Assembly: GCF_026213295.1 (NCBI RefSeq)
Contig: NC_079426.1
Location: 24,857,678-24,921,677, forward strand
Length of the DNA: 64,000 bases
DNA from: Gadus chalcogrammus
Taxonomy: Eukaryota > Chordata > Actinopteri > Gadiformes > Gadidae
Direction of reading: 5' to 3'
Shown: in pieces, positions 34,068-45,049 of the stretch
Numbering within the stretch: the first letter of the stretch is position 1
Layout of the letters: each line of letters opens with the position of its first letter
Made by a program: the position numbers and the translations under genes
The notes under the pieces: model-generated
Database searches by the model: none
Told to the model about the DNA's origin: nothing
The model's input: the letters and a program-made list of their open reading frames with translations, nothing else

Positions 34068-34172
34068 CGGCCGCGGGCTTCGAAGCCCGGCCGCGGACTC
34101 TCGGAAGATCGCGAAAGTCCGCGGCCGACTTTCGAGGGCCGCCCGACCCCGGTTCTCGGCCGAGAACCGGGC
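34068..34172. repeat. Cluster of three GC-rich perfect palindromes
   Basis: CCGCGGGCTTCGAAGCCCG with flanking CCGCGG (34071-34096), CGAAAGTC...GACTTTCG (about 34113-34134) and CCCGGTTCTCGGCCGAGAACCGGG (about 34148-34171). They sit in an otherwise AT-rich tract. Confidence 0.85.
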
Positions 34173-34224
34173 TGCATATGATGTCGTATGATATCCAGAT
34201 CTTCCATGTTCTAGTGACTCCAGG

Positions 34225-34375
34225 TTAAAAATAAGCTTAATACTAATATATTATATTATATTAGTAATATTCTATAAGTAATATTATATATACTAATATA
34301 TATTATATTAGTAATATTCTATAAGTATTATTATATATACTAATATATTGTATTATATTAGTAATATTACTTGGT
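34225..34375. repeat. AT-rich tandem repeat
   Basis: Three ~55-60-bp units of TATTAGTAATATTCTATAAG with flanking TATATACTAATATA, each self-complementary. Confidence 0.8.
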
Positions 34376-34577
34376 TAATCAATGTATTTTTTGGCAGTAC
34401 TATATTGTGTACATAGCTATTATATATTGTACATAACATATGGCCATATCAACCAGTTCTGGCATATATTTTCTTATTCCTTATTCGTTTTCTTTCAGGA
34501 CGAAGATGTGATTCTCCACCATTCTCTCAAAAGCTGAGAGTGTGTGTGTGTGTGTGTGTGTATTTTTAGGTGTGCGT

Positions 34578-34949
34578 TGTGGCAACCCGCTCCTTGAATG
34601 AGCCGGGTTACCGGTACAAACGACGTGTTTAGTGAGGGTTAAAGCCATTGCAGGCATTTATTAACAATCAACTTTAGTCAACCAAAGAGCTTGCAGTCTA
34701 GGGCCTCCGTGGGCCTCTAGCCTCTCGCGGACACGAGCACTTCCCCCTTGCCGTGCTGTGCCGTGCTGTCCAGGTGTCAGTCCTTTTATATCTCCTCCTC
34801 GGCTTTCGGCCAGGTGTCACCCAATCACCCTGATTGGGGAGCCGAAAGGGCTGCTCTCGTTCGCCGTCTGGTGGGTGACGGCGGTACACGCCGTCCAGGA
34901 CCAACCCTCGGGCTGGTCCGAGCCGAGGCTTACGGGGCGGGATGCCACA
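34578..34949 (-). repeat. LTR (3' LTR in element sense)
   Basis: TG...CA boundaries; 372 bp; contains TTTATATCTCC, a weak TATA-like motif. Confidence 0.92.
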
Positions 34950-35501
34950 CTCCTCCACCCTTTGTCTAAGCCCCGGGTAGTCAGGTGCTTGGTCTGCGTC
35001 GGCTGCGTCATCTCCGGCAGCTTCGTCTCCGGCAGCTTCGTCTCCGGCCGCCTCGTCTCCCGCCGCCTCGTCTCCCGCCGCCTCGTCTCCCGCTGCGCCG
35101 GCGGCGGCTGCCTCTCCTGCCGCGGTGGCGACCACACCTCTCCTGCCCCGGGACTCCAGCACCGGGTCCCAAAGCCGACGGACAATCGGGCAGTCCCTCC
35201 CAATTAGGAGCGGAACCGGGAGGTGGGGCACAATCCCCGCCCGTGCCGTAAACACCCCTTGTGGTGTCCGTACGACCACATGGCAGGTCTTATAGGGCCG
35301 TATGTCCCCGTGCACGCAGGCCACCTCGATGGGTTTCCCCTCCCTCCCTCCCGCCAAGTCGGGGCGGAGGAGGGTGACCATGCTGCCGGTGTCCACCATG
35401 GCCTGCGTGTCCTGGTTCATAACCCTCGCTGGTATGGTCGGGCTCCGGGACGGACCCTGCGTCCAACAGTTTGCCAGCATACAGGGCCGACCCGTCCCCA
35501 C
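34950..35501 (-). pseudogene. Retrotransposon aspartic protease domain plus GDEAA repeat tail
   Basis: The minus-strand frame (open 35501 to 34698, running into the LTR) contains AMVDTGSMVTLLRPDLAG with the catalytic DTG, then VRTPQGVFTARAGIVPHLPV and LLIGRDCPI, the usual order of a Ty3/gypsy-type protease. It is followed by about six repeats of GDEAA (15-bp units at 35016-35095). No downstream pol. It could still be translated. Confidence 0.75.
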
Positions 35502-35549
35502 GTCCGCGTCGGCCGGCGGCGCCGTCCCGTTCCGGTCTCGCGCTGCGGC

Positions 35550-35765
35550 CTTGTCTCCCGCTGCGGCACCGGCGGCAGCGGCGTCCCTTGCGGCGGCGGC
35601 AGCGTCTCTTGCGGCAGCGGCGACGTCTCTTGCGGCGGCGGCAGCGTCTCTTGCGGCAGCGGCAACGTCTCTTGCGGCAGCGGCGACGTCTCTGGCGGCG
35701 GCGGCGACGTCCCTTGCGGCTGCGGCAGCGTCCCTTGCGGCAGCAGCGGCGGCTCTAGCGGGGGG
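35550..35765 (-). repeat. Proline/glutamine-coding tandem repeat in the LTR element
   Basis: GCGGCGGCAGCGTCTCTTGC units of 15-18 bp. In the minus sense they give PPQETLPLPQET-type sequence, likely the gag remnant. Confidence 0.75.
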
Positions 35766-35802
35766 TCATAGTAGGATCTTCGTGCCTGCATTCTCCACCA
35801 TA

Positions 35803-36174
35803 TGTGGCAACCCGCTCCTTGAATGAGCCGGGTTACCGGTACAAACGACGCGTTTAGTGAGGGTTAAAGCCATTGCAGGCATTTATTAACAATCAACTTT
35901 AGTCAACCAAGGAGCTTGCAGTCTAGGGCCTCCGTGGGCCTCTAGCCTCTCGCGGACACGAGCACTTCCCCCTTGCCGTGCTGTGCCGTGCTGTCCAAGT
36001 GTCAGTCCTTTTATATCTCCTCCTCGGCTTTCGGCCAGGTGTCACCCAATCACCCTGATTGGGGAGCCGAAAGGGCTGCTCTCGTTCGCCGTCTGGTGGG
36101 TGACGGCGGTACACGCCGTCCAGGACCAACCCTCGGGCTGGTCCGAGCCGATGCTTACGGGGCGGGATGCCACA
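35803..36174 (-). repeat. LTR (5' LTR in element sense)
   Basis: Same 372-bp length as the partner LTR, about four substitutions. Confidence 0.92.
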
Positions 36175-36293
36175 GCGTGTGTGTGTATTTTTAGATGCGT
36201 GTGTGTGTATTTTTAGATGTGTTGTTCAGTGTTTCTTATTTAAATAAAGTGTTTCTTCTAAAGTGTTCTTGTTCATAACCGATTATTATCTAA

Positions 36294-36868
36294 GGGTGCA
36301 CTCACACTAGGCCATCTGGCCGTGGCCGTGGCCGTTTTAGCACCTAACCGTGCTCAAATCTGCCAGTGTGGGTGTGGCCAGTCTGGCCATGCCGGGCCAA
36401 TTTGGCCACTTGGGAGAGGTGTGCTGCTACGGCACGGGCCGCTACGGTACAGATGCTAATGAGCCGACACGCGCACACGCACGGCTACGCAACCTGAGCT
36501 GGATGACGTATAGTCAATGCGACGACCACGGACATAATAAAGGCGACGAGCCTTCTTTCCCATTAAACGGTAAACATTGCGTCAAGCGGTTCAACTGTTG
36601 GTGTGTTCTCTGTGTTGTTGTCCATTGTTGTTAAAACTCTGACTGGCGGCAGACTTTATTATGGTCCATGCAGCGGACGCTTGGTGATGACCTGTTACGA
36701 CGTGATGACGTATGTACAAGAGCCTTCGGTGGCCAGGCCACATCTGCGACGGCCACGGCCAGATGGCCTAGTGTGAGTGCAGGCCAGAGAACAATGGGGC
36801 CATTTGAGCACGGTTAGGTGTGAAAACGGCCAACGGCCACGGCCAGATGGCCTAGTGTGAGTGCACCC
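36294..36868. mobile_element. TAA-flanked PIF/Harbinger-type MITE
   Basis: Ends GGGTGCACTCACACTAGGCC and the inverse; TAA at 36291-36293 and 36869-36871. Internal GGCCGTGGCCGT repeats near both ends. 575 bp, no frame. Confidence 0.88.
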
Positions 36869-36904
36869 TAATACCACCTTTAACATGTAGCTAAGTGACA
36901 TTCA

Positions 36905-37863
36905 AAATAAAGGTATATTACGAGGGACAAATAGTATTATTATTTTTTTATTTTTTTTATACTTTATTTAAACATGCCAATTACAAAATATAAATACCAT
37001 TTCAGCTTAAACATCTTTACATTACCAGGGGTCTGGTTATCTGCTAGGGGGCACGGGGAGGCCATGATGACGTCACAGGGTAGGGTTGTCCCATTTGGTA
37101 GGGGATCGGTTAGGGGTAGCAATGAGCATGAGCTATGAGGGTAAGGGTTAGGGTTAGGGTTGAGATGTAGGGTTGAGACAGTGAGCAAAGAAACGGGATT
37201 GGGCCCTAGAGAGTCCCTTAGAAAGATGAGCAGCGGGATGTATTGCAGCCGGGTCCGGATTCCGGAACAGCGACCAACATGCCTGCACTGGATCGCACCG
37301 GAGGAGGGCACGCAAACCGCGTGTGCCACTTTCCTGCTCGTATCGGCTACTTTACTGAAATAACTAGTCACAGGCGTTATCTCCCTTGGACGATCTGTAG
37401 GTAGGTATGTTTTGTTGATCTGAATAAACGTTGTGTCTCGAGTGATACTGCCTTGCGTCACATTGATTCTCGAGCTCGCTGCTTTGCTTAGAGACGATCC
37501 AGAACAAGAGACTACATCACATCAGGCGACCGAAATGATAGCGAAAGAGCGAAAAAGATAATTTTTGAAACACAACATGAGGTTTTGAATAACTGGTGTA
37601 ATGGCCTCTTTTTGGAAACTAGACAAATACCATGGTCTATAATAACATGGACAGTCGGGTCACAAGTTTATCTGGCTGTCTCCTGCTCTTAGGAAGTCTT
37701 GTGCTTTTTAATACTGCAGATGATCACGTTTCTGTGGCACAATGGAATGGAATCTCAGCTCGAAATATTTCCCCCAAAAAATGGTATGAGTTCGAATCCC
37801 GTATTTATTATTAAAAGAAAAACACATCTTCCATTTATTTTGGCTTAAAATTTCCTCCAATTA
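36905..37863. other. Intergenic spacer with short telomere-like run and tRNA-like motif
   Basis: 37143-37168 holds three TTAGGG-type units. 37740-37800 (plus strand) has GGCACAATGG and GTTCGAATCCC, A- and B-box-like and possibly a SINE head. No gene seen. Confidence 0.4.
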
Positions 37864-38401
37864 TGCCGCTTTTCCACCGCACATGTAGCTCGACTCGACT
37901 CGACACGACTCGACACGACTCGACACGGTTGTAGCACGGGTTGTTTTCCACCGCAAATAGTACCTCCTGGACGTGGGCGGGGTCGGTTGCGCGAAAGGGC
38001 CGTGACGTATTTTTGTACGCGACGCAAACAACACCTACGCAACCCACACATGGACAGAACCCACATAACAACAATGGAGGACATCGATTACATTACTATT
38101 ATTAGCTGGCATGTTGAAGAAGTGGAATATGTTGGCTGCGGCGCTGCTATGGCTGTTACCAGCATGGTTGCCATGTCGCTCTCGTGACTTCGTCACACTC
38201 TCTGGCCAATCAGTGGCCGGCCGTCTGCCGACGTCACCTTTTAGCATCGGCTCAGCCGCTTGGAACCTAGAGCGAGGCGGTACTAGAAAAAGCAGCCACT
38301 TCAGGTACCAGATACAATGTTTTCGCGGTGGAAACACAAATAATGCGAGCTGAGTCGAGTCGAGTCGTGTCACGCTGGTACCATGCAGTGGAAAAGCGGC
38401 A
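37864..38401. mobile_element. Intact copy of the TGCCGCTTTTCC MITE
   Basis: 538 bp with inverted ends TGCCGCTTTTCCACCGCA / TGGAAAAGCGGCA and TTA at 37861-37863 and 38402-38404. It is the empty-site reference for the nested copy at 1408-3909. Confidence 0.9.
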
Positions 38402-38559
38402 TTAGACTCCAAATACGAATGAGATGGAAAGGTTTCTGACATTTTATTGAAAACAACTCAAAGAGGCATTGCAAGGACAGCTACGAGTCTTTTCCTTATT
38501 TTCAACCATGGACCTACTCCAACAGCTGCCGTAGCCACGACAACAAGCGACGCTTTCGG

Positions 38560-38718
38560 CTAATGGTCACCAGTTAACAATGTCAGAACTGAAACACCGG
38601 TTTGCGCGGTGCGATCCGGTGCAGGCATGTTGGTCGCTCTTTCGTCCCCTGCATCCCACTGCTCCTCTCGAGTTGCAGCGACCTCCCGCAGCAGCTCCGC
38701 GACCGTCTTTTCCGCCAT
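38560..38718 (-). pseudogene. Short unassigned frame in a dispersed repeat
   Basis: From ATG 38718: MAEKTVAELLREVAATREEQ onwards to a stop at 38560 (52 residues). The related copy near 31985 keeps MAEKTV, then stops. A partial third relative may lie at 37250-37310. Function unknown, probably part of the repeat. Confidence 0.3.
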
Positions 38719-39389
38719 TTTCACGTTATTACTATATAAGTCAAACCTGGCACAATAGTAGTAGGGCATAGAAAATAAAGTGCCAAGTGCTAGGTCGTGG
38801 ATGATCAGCTGGTCTGACGAGGAAGTGACGTAGATCCCGCCCAGACACGATTGGCTGATACGTTTTGCAAAACGCTTTGCAAAGCGTTTTGCATAGTCTT
38901 TTGCAAAACGTGCATTGCATCACGGGGACGCTATAGCTTTTCAATTTGAATAAAGGAACTCAAAAACCTAGACAAAATGTTATTCTATTATTATTGTTAT
39001 AACTTTTGCACTTTTGAGGATTTTATCGTGACTTTGCATATTAAAATACACTTTGAATAACGTATTGACAAATTACATTATTAAATAACATAATGAATTG
39101 TCAATTGCATAATGTAATGACTTAATAAATTGCAAATTGCATTGCCATTTGAATTTAGCATATTTTTTGCTAGAGGCACTCTAAATGTCATAAATAAATG
39201 AATAAATAAGTCATAAATGGTTGATTCAGCCTAAACAACTGGAGTCGCCCCCTTAACGATCCCAAACAATCCCTCTAAACATGGCCTATTTAAAAAAAAA
39301 AAACGAGGGAAGTGAAGAAACGAGGGAAGTAAAAATTAAAATATAACATACAAGTCAATTGTTAATTTTTACATAGTACTTTTTCATAT
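38719..39389. other. Repeat remainder and AT-rich spacer
   Basis: To 38930 this is the inverse copy of the 31035 repeat. 38940-39389 is AT-rich with nothing recognised. Confidence 0.5.
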
Positions 39390-41220
39390 ATTTGAGATGT
39401 GAAATAGCGCTTTGCAACGTGACGTCACCAAGTTCGCGCCGCAATGTCGGGCGATCAAGCTACAAGTGCAAGCGGGAGATCAAGCTGCAATTGCGTGCGG
39501 CGATTGAGCGGCAAGTTTGCACGGGTGGTAGAAAGCAAGACAAGAAAATGTCGAAACTGTTGGGGAAACGGAAAATAGATTCATAGTGCAGAGTTTTCAA
39601 ACAGCAGTGGACAGATGACTATTTGTTTGGCCAGTGCAAGCGCCGACACTATGAAACCCGCCATGGCGGGCAGTATGCTAGCTTGCTGGGCCAACTGAGG
39701 AGAGACAAAGTGGCTAGGCTAAAAAGTGGATTTGCTGCCCAGCAGAGTACAATGCTACGCCAAACACAGATGAACCTGTCATCCGCTCGGGCCAGCTTCA
39801 AGGTAGCTCAACTGATTGCAAGCTGTGGAAAGTCGTTCAGTGATGGGGAGTTTGTTAAGAAGTGTTTGAACGCTGTCGCGGAGGAGGTGTGTCCGGACAG
39901 GAAAGATGCTCTGAACGCGGTGAGTCTGTCCGCATCTACAATTACCAGGCGAATTGAAGAAATGGGGCATAATGTACATGTCCAGCTGAAAGAGAGAGCT
40001 AAAGATTTGGAGTGTTTTGCATTGCAATGGATGAGAGCAATGACGTGCAGGACACGGCACAAATGCTGAATTTTATTTGGGGAGTAAATTACATTTTTGA
40101 AGTGTCCGAGGAGCTGGCAGCTCTACAAAGTCTCACGGATACTACGACAGGAGAGGATATTTTTTATAAAGTACGCCAAACGATGGAAGAGTTGGGTTTA
40201 GACTGGTCTAAGCTTGCTAGCGTCACAACGGACGGTGCTCCGAGTATGGTTGGTGCGTCGCGGCGCTAGTGGGGCGCATAAAAAGAGAAATGCAGGAACG
40301 AGGCCTCACCCCCCCACTATAAGTCCACTGCCTGATTCACCAGCAAGCACTGTGCTGCAAAGTTCTGAAGTGGGAATCTCTCATGAAGGTGGTTGTGTCT
40401 TGCATAAACTTCATCAGAGGAAACAGACTAAAACACAGGCAGTTCTAAGCTTTCCTATCTGAGCTGGAGTCTGCCCATGGAGACGTGCTTTACCACGCTG
40501 AAGTCAGATGGTTAAGCCGGGGCAGAGTTTTGAAGCGCTTTTACGAGCTTCTACCCGAAATCAACGCCTTTCTCCTGACAAAGGGAAAAACGGTCCCAGA
40601 GCTGATCGACACAGAATGGAAATGGGACCTCGCCTTTTTAACAGATGTAACAGAAATTTTAAACGGCCTCAATTTACAGCTCCAAGGCAAGGGAAAATTA
40701 ATCGGTGACATGTATTCCCACTTAAAAGCATTTGAGGTTAAACTGGCGCTGCTTGTTGGACAAGTGTAAAACCAAGACTTCACCCATCTCCCTGCTACTC
40801 GAAGCCTCTCAGCTGAGAAACCAGCGATCCCGTTTCCAACCAAGAAGGACGCACTGGAAATGCTGAGAGCGGAGTTCAGTGTGCGGTTCCGTGAGCTTCG
40901 TGCCCACGTTAAAGACATTTGCATATTCCAGAACGCTTTTGCTGCCGACATTAATGACACCCTGCCTTCTCTTCAATTTGAACTGGCTGAGTTGCAGACC
41001 TGCGATGTGCTGAAAGACGCATTCAACCCCAAATGTCTCATAGAATATATGCTTCCCTCCCAAACGAGACCTTCCCCAACATAAGAAAGCACGCAATGAA
41101 GATGTCCACAGTTTTTGGGACCACAAATATATCTGTGAGCAAACTTTGCACGCATGAAGCTGATAAAAAATCTGACAAGATCAAGACTCTCACACCTGCA
41201 TCAGGCTCTGAGACTGGCTG
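39390..41220 (+). pseudogene. Charlie8-type hAT transposase pseudogene (GTF2IRD2/ZBED-like)
   Basis: Fragments in order: MSKLLGKRKIDS at 39548 then a TAG; RRHYETRHGGQYASLLGQLR with the rest of the N-terminal finger deleted; a core from 39623 to 40069 (LSASTITRRIEEMGHNVHVQ); DWSKLASVTTDGAPSMVG, the hAT catalytic-region signature 'TDGAPSM', ending 40269; HAEVRWLSRGRVLKRFYELL from 40485; and a C-terminus to about 41120 lacking the conserved dimerisation motif. At least four frameshifts or stops. This family gave rise to the transposase-derived part of mammalian GTF2IRD2. Confidence 0.85.
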
Positions 41221-41840
41221 TAACTGGAATGGAACCTGACATCAATCTCCTCACCAGTCAGAAGCAAGCCCACAGCTCACACTGATATGGTAAGCCTGCT
41301 GATTTCAATATCTATGAAAATGAAAAAATGTCAGTATAGTGCTCTTTTTGTAGGAAACATGTTTCTTGAACAGTGATGTCACAGACAAAATGAGACTGCA
41401 GCATATCATACAGGGCATTTCCCAGACGCTTTTATCCAATGAGACTTACAACGGCAGAGTCAACCATGCAAGGCGACAGGCAGCGAGCTCATCAGGAGCA
41501 GTTAGGGTTAAGTGTTTTGCTCAGGGACACACCAACTTTCAACTAGGTTACCTGGCATCAGCTTGCGTTTTTATTTTCCATAAAATAAAAGGAGTTCCTG
41601 TGGTACTTCAAATAAACACGTGAAGACTTTCTATTACTTTTTTTGCAAACCAACAGGTGGTGCCAACGCCCGGCGAAGGGCAGCTGCAAAATAATTATCA
41701 TTATAATCTCCACAATAATACTGGTTGTCACTTTGGCCCATATCATTTCCTGTTATAGACTGACCCCGGCCCCCATCACAGAAAGGAAAGTTGATGTGGC
41801 CCCCACCGAAAAAAGTTTGGGTTCCCCTGGTCTAACCACA
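41221..41840. mobile_element. 3' non-coding end of the Charlie-type element with an inserted dispersed repeat
   Basis: 41400-41545 (CATTTCCCAGACGCTTTTAT ... TTTTGCTCAGGGACAC) is a block I know as widespread in fish genomes. The end GTGGCCCCCACCGAAAAAAG...GGGTTCCCCTGG at 41795-41832 looks like the hAT terminus. Confidence 0.5.
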
Positions 41841-42499
41841 ACACTGTCTTACCCCAACATATCTAGAAGAAAAGCAAGAAAACACCAGTGGCGAAGTCAC
41901 GCCCCTTCCGGTAGAGCCCACGGGACCTATGAGATCGAAAAATATGAATGGGTTAGGATTACACATATGTTGTTTGTGGATTTAAATGACAATTTTTCAT
42001 GCAAAGAAAACTAAAATATTTTGCGAAAAAGTGATAATGTTAGGTTTTGTGTGAGGCCGCTTTGTGAACTACAGCTCTTCGCTGCTCTCGACGAATGATA
42101 TACGTCACCAGTCACCACCACCCACACGGGAACTCCGGTACAGAGTAGACATGGCGTTCTATTTCATCCTTACTGACCGCCAGAGGCGGTGCTTAAAGCA
42201 CTGGATCTCCACCTCGCGCATGCGCATTTCGAGTACCTAATAACAACATAGTCACCTGTGACCCCCACGTGACACCGGGAAGGCTATATCTTCCGGTGTC
42301 ATTAGAGGATCTGTTCCTTACATCTTCTCGCTGCGCAGGTACCGTATTGAACCTTTGTTTGAGAAAGGAAGGAAGCTGTTACAACTGGCTACGTGCAGCC
42401 TCGTGACCAAGGTCGGAGCTGCGGATAACCCGTCCTCCAGAGGCTGTGGCTAGTTCATACAGATACTTAGTGAAAGCAACTATAAGAAGAGTGGCCGGC

Positions 42500-42905
42500 G
42501 TTTGTTTGGGAGGGCAGTGTGCTCGCTCCCGCTCCCAGCACTCGTTCGCCTCTTGCACTGTTATTGTTTGTTGTGTTAGCCGTTAGCTTTGCTCTGTTCT
42601 AACCATCAATTTATTTAGCCCTTACAACTTACCGGTGAAGGCAGTGATCTCGCTCCCGCTCCCAGTAACGTTTTTGTTTGGTTTCTCCCTTGTTTAGCAG
42701 CAGCGCTTACGCTCAAGCTAATTAATATCGGTCGACTTAATTTTCTGGTGAAGGCAGTGTTCTCGCTCCCGCTCCCGTTAACGCCGCAATTACCCCTTGT
42801 TTGGTTGATAATTACTAGCAGCGATCACGCTCAGGCTAATTAGTTTCGGTTTTTCATTTTTTCTGACGAGGGAAGTGCTCTCGCTTCTGCTCCCAGTACG
42901 CTGCC
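42500..42905 (+). repeat. DIRS leader repeats
   Basis: Four copies of a ~115-bp unit recognised by TCTCGCTCCCGCTCCCAG at about 42522, 42645, 42759 and (diverged) 42879. Units also share CTAGCAGCGATCACGCTCAG-like sequence. Confidence 0.75.
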
Positions 42906-42921
42906 GGTGGCTACCTCTATA

Positions 42922-44193
42922 ATGGCCCACCTGTGTGTCGCCTGTGCGGCTCCTCTTGAGCCTGAGGACGGCCACGACAGTTGCCCTCCTTGCCTCGGTC
43001 TCGGGCATCTGAGGGAGAGCCTCACGGACAGCGCCTGCATGAACTGCAGCCTTCTGCCTTGGGTGCTCAGAGTGGCTAGGCTAGCAGAGCTGGAGAATCG
43101 GGCAGCAGCCAACGACCCCTCTGCTTTAATGAGCCTCCCTCCCGATCAGCCCGGTCGTTCGAGAGGGCGGCAGCGGCATGATGGGGCTGCGGCTATGGGT
43201 GCCCCCCCCAAAAAGAAGGCAAGGGGCGGCCTTGCTGCTAGGGTGGACGGATTGGCATCCGACATTGAGCAAATCCGGTCCCTCCTCCTGGCCCTTCAGC
43301 CTGGGACTGGTCAGGGGCGGGCGGGGCTGCAGCCCGGCCCTCCCTCCTCCCAATTTGAAAGCGATGCCCTCTCTCTGGCGGCTTCGGCTAACCTCTTTAA
43401 TGAGACTATGACCGAGGGCGATGCCTCCCACACGTTGGATGAGGCCTCCTGCTCCTCGGCACAAGGCTCCCTGCAGGGTGCAGCAGACACCTCCATGGCG
43501 GCCGTCCTGCGGACCGCTCTGGCTCACCTGCAGCTTGACGCGGCGCAGACGGAGTCAGCCCAGGCCAGCGCCTTCTTCAGGCGCAACCCTGTCCCGGCCA
43601 CATTCTCCGTCCCTCCTTCAGAGGAGTATCTGAAGGAGCTCCATGCTTGCTGGAGGGACACTAGGGCTCTGTCCCACTCGACGTCGGACGCCCGGACCTT
43701 GGCTGCCATGCAGAATGCGGCACAGGTTGGGCTGGTCCGCATGCCGGCAGTCGAGCCTGCCATCGCCTCCCTGATTCTGGCTCCTGATGAGGCTCTGAGG
43801 CCAAATGCCAGGTGCCCTCGGCCACAGTGCAGGGTCACAGATGACCTCCTATCAAAGGCCTACGACACAGCGGCGCGCATGGGTCGTATTGGGAACTCCC
43901 TTTCCCACCTGCTGCTGGGTCTTTCGACCTCTCTGCAGCAGGCCCAGGTCGAGCCGCCGCTGCAGAGTCTGAGTGACGCCTCGTTGCAGGCTTTTGCCCT
44001 CATGTCGAGGGAGTTAGGGCGCACTATGTCCACCCTCGTGCAGACTCGCCGCCAGGTGTGGCTTGCGCAGTCGCCCTTGACGGAGACATGTAGGAGGGTC
44101 CTTCGTGCGGTGCCGGTGGAACCAGGGGAGCTCTTGGAGCACTGGAGGGGGCTGCCCGAGCTAGGCAGACCAGGCAGCAACTGTCAGGCCTAA
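42922..44193 (+). pseudogene. DIRS gag-like protein
   Basis: First ATG at 42922 (MAHLCVACAAPLEPEDGHDS). It has cysteine pairs near the N-terminus (C-x2-C, CPPCLG), a basic PKKKARGG segment and a helical middle. Upstream in-frame codons 42907-42921 lack ATG. Near 44170 the frame shifts: the RPGGPSAVPQ-type C-terminal tail continues in another frame to 44420. Its role in the family is assumed to be RNA packaging. Confidence 0.75.
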
Positions 44194-44497
44194 ATAGGAG
44201 TGTGTCCGCTCCTAGCAGGCCTGGGGGCCCCTCGGCAGTCCCCCAGCGGTGTTTTCAGCCACCTGAGTACTCCGGTGGCCTACGAAGGTCCCAGCGGGCT
44301 GCGCAACCGCCAACGGATGGCTTTCGGTCCCCCGAACGCCTACCTTCCTGGCAGCCCCGTGACCCACAACCCAACCGACGCCCCCCCAGAGCCTCAGGAG
44401 GCCGGGGGGGTAGGCACTAGGCCCTCGGGGCCGGTCGTCTGGAGTTTTTTCCCATCAGCAGCTTTGCTACTGGGCTGCCTGTACTTCAGACCCTTGG

Positions 44498-45049
44498 GTG
44501 GTTTCCACCTTGACCCAAGGGTACGAGTTACAGTTCCGACGTCGGCCCCTAGCCTTCAGCCGGGTCAAAATGACTGTCGTCAACAACCCGGCAGAGGCCT
44601 TAGCTCTGGACCAGGAGTTGTCCACCCTCCTGGCCAAAGGGGCAATCGAGCCAGTGGATCCTCTGCTGCACCCCAGAGGGTTCTACTCGAGATATTTTCT
44701 CGTGAAAAAGAAAGATGGCAGGTTTCGCCCAATTCTCGACCTGAGGGGACTCAACCGGTTCCTGAAGGTCCTGCCATTCCACATGCTCACCGCTTCCGAC
44801 ACGCTGCGGGTGGTCGCAAGGGGAGAATGGTTCACCACGGTGGACCTAAGGGACGCATACTTCCACGTCCCAATTGCACAGCGCAATCAGCACTTCCTCC
44901 GGTTCGCCTTTCGCGGCCGGCACTTTCAATTCAGGGTACTTCCCTTTGGTCTCTCCCTCTCTCCGAGGGTATTCACCAGGGTGGTGGCGGCAGCTCCCGC
45001 ACCCCTGCAGAAGCAGGGCATGAAGGTCCTGCCTTATTTGGACGACTGA
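44498..45049 (+). pseudogene. DIRS reverse transcriptase, cut at the catalytic motif
   Basis: Contains the RT blocks in order: RGFYSRYFLVKKKDGRFRPI, LDLRGLNRFLKVLPFHML, WFTTVDLRDAYFHVPIAQRN, FRVLPFGLSLSPRVFTRVV and finally YLDD. A stop follows YLDD at once because of a small deletion; homologous sequence (LICAPSQSQAARD) continues in the next frame. Confidence 0.85.

Larger units (their letters stand above)
34578..36174 (-). mobile_element. Young Ty3-like LTR retrotransposon, internally deleted
   Basis: Two 372-bp LTRs (34578-34949, 35803-36174) begin TGTGGCAACCC and end GATGCCACA. They differ at about four positions. GCGT lies at 34574-34577 and 36175-36178. In the minus sense a TGG-initial primer site candidate follows the 5' LTR and a purine tract (AAAGGGTGGAGGAG) precedes the 3' LTR. 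The ~850-bp interior keeps only a Pro-rich region and a protease-like domain; reverse transcriptase, RNase H and integrase are absent, as is any env. It is non-autonomous. Confidence 0.92.

Noticed and set aside
34985..35826. Plus-strand arginine/alanine-rich frames over the LTR element
   Set aside because: Antisense of the GC-rich protease and proline-repeat region, which has the recognisable domain.
37143..37168. Interstitial telomere repeat
   Set aside because: Only about three imperfect TTAGGG units; too short to imply a fusion or telomere.
42907..42921. GTG at 42907 as the DIRS gag start
   Set aside because: A eukaryotic ATG at 42922 in the same frame is preferable.
44200..45047. First half of the long plus-strand frame 44200-46080
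   Set aside because: The RT domain is in another frame there; only the part after 45048 is genuine.
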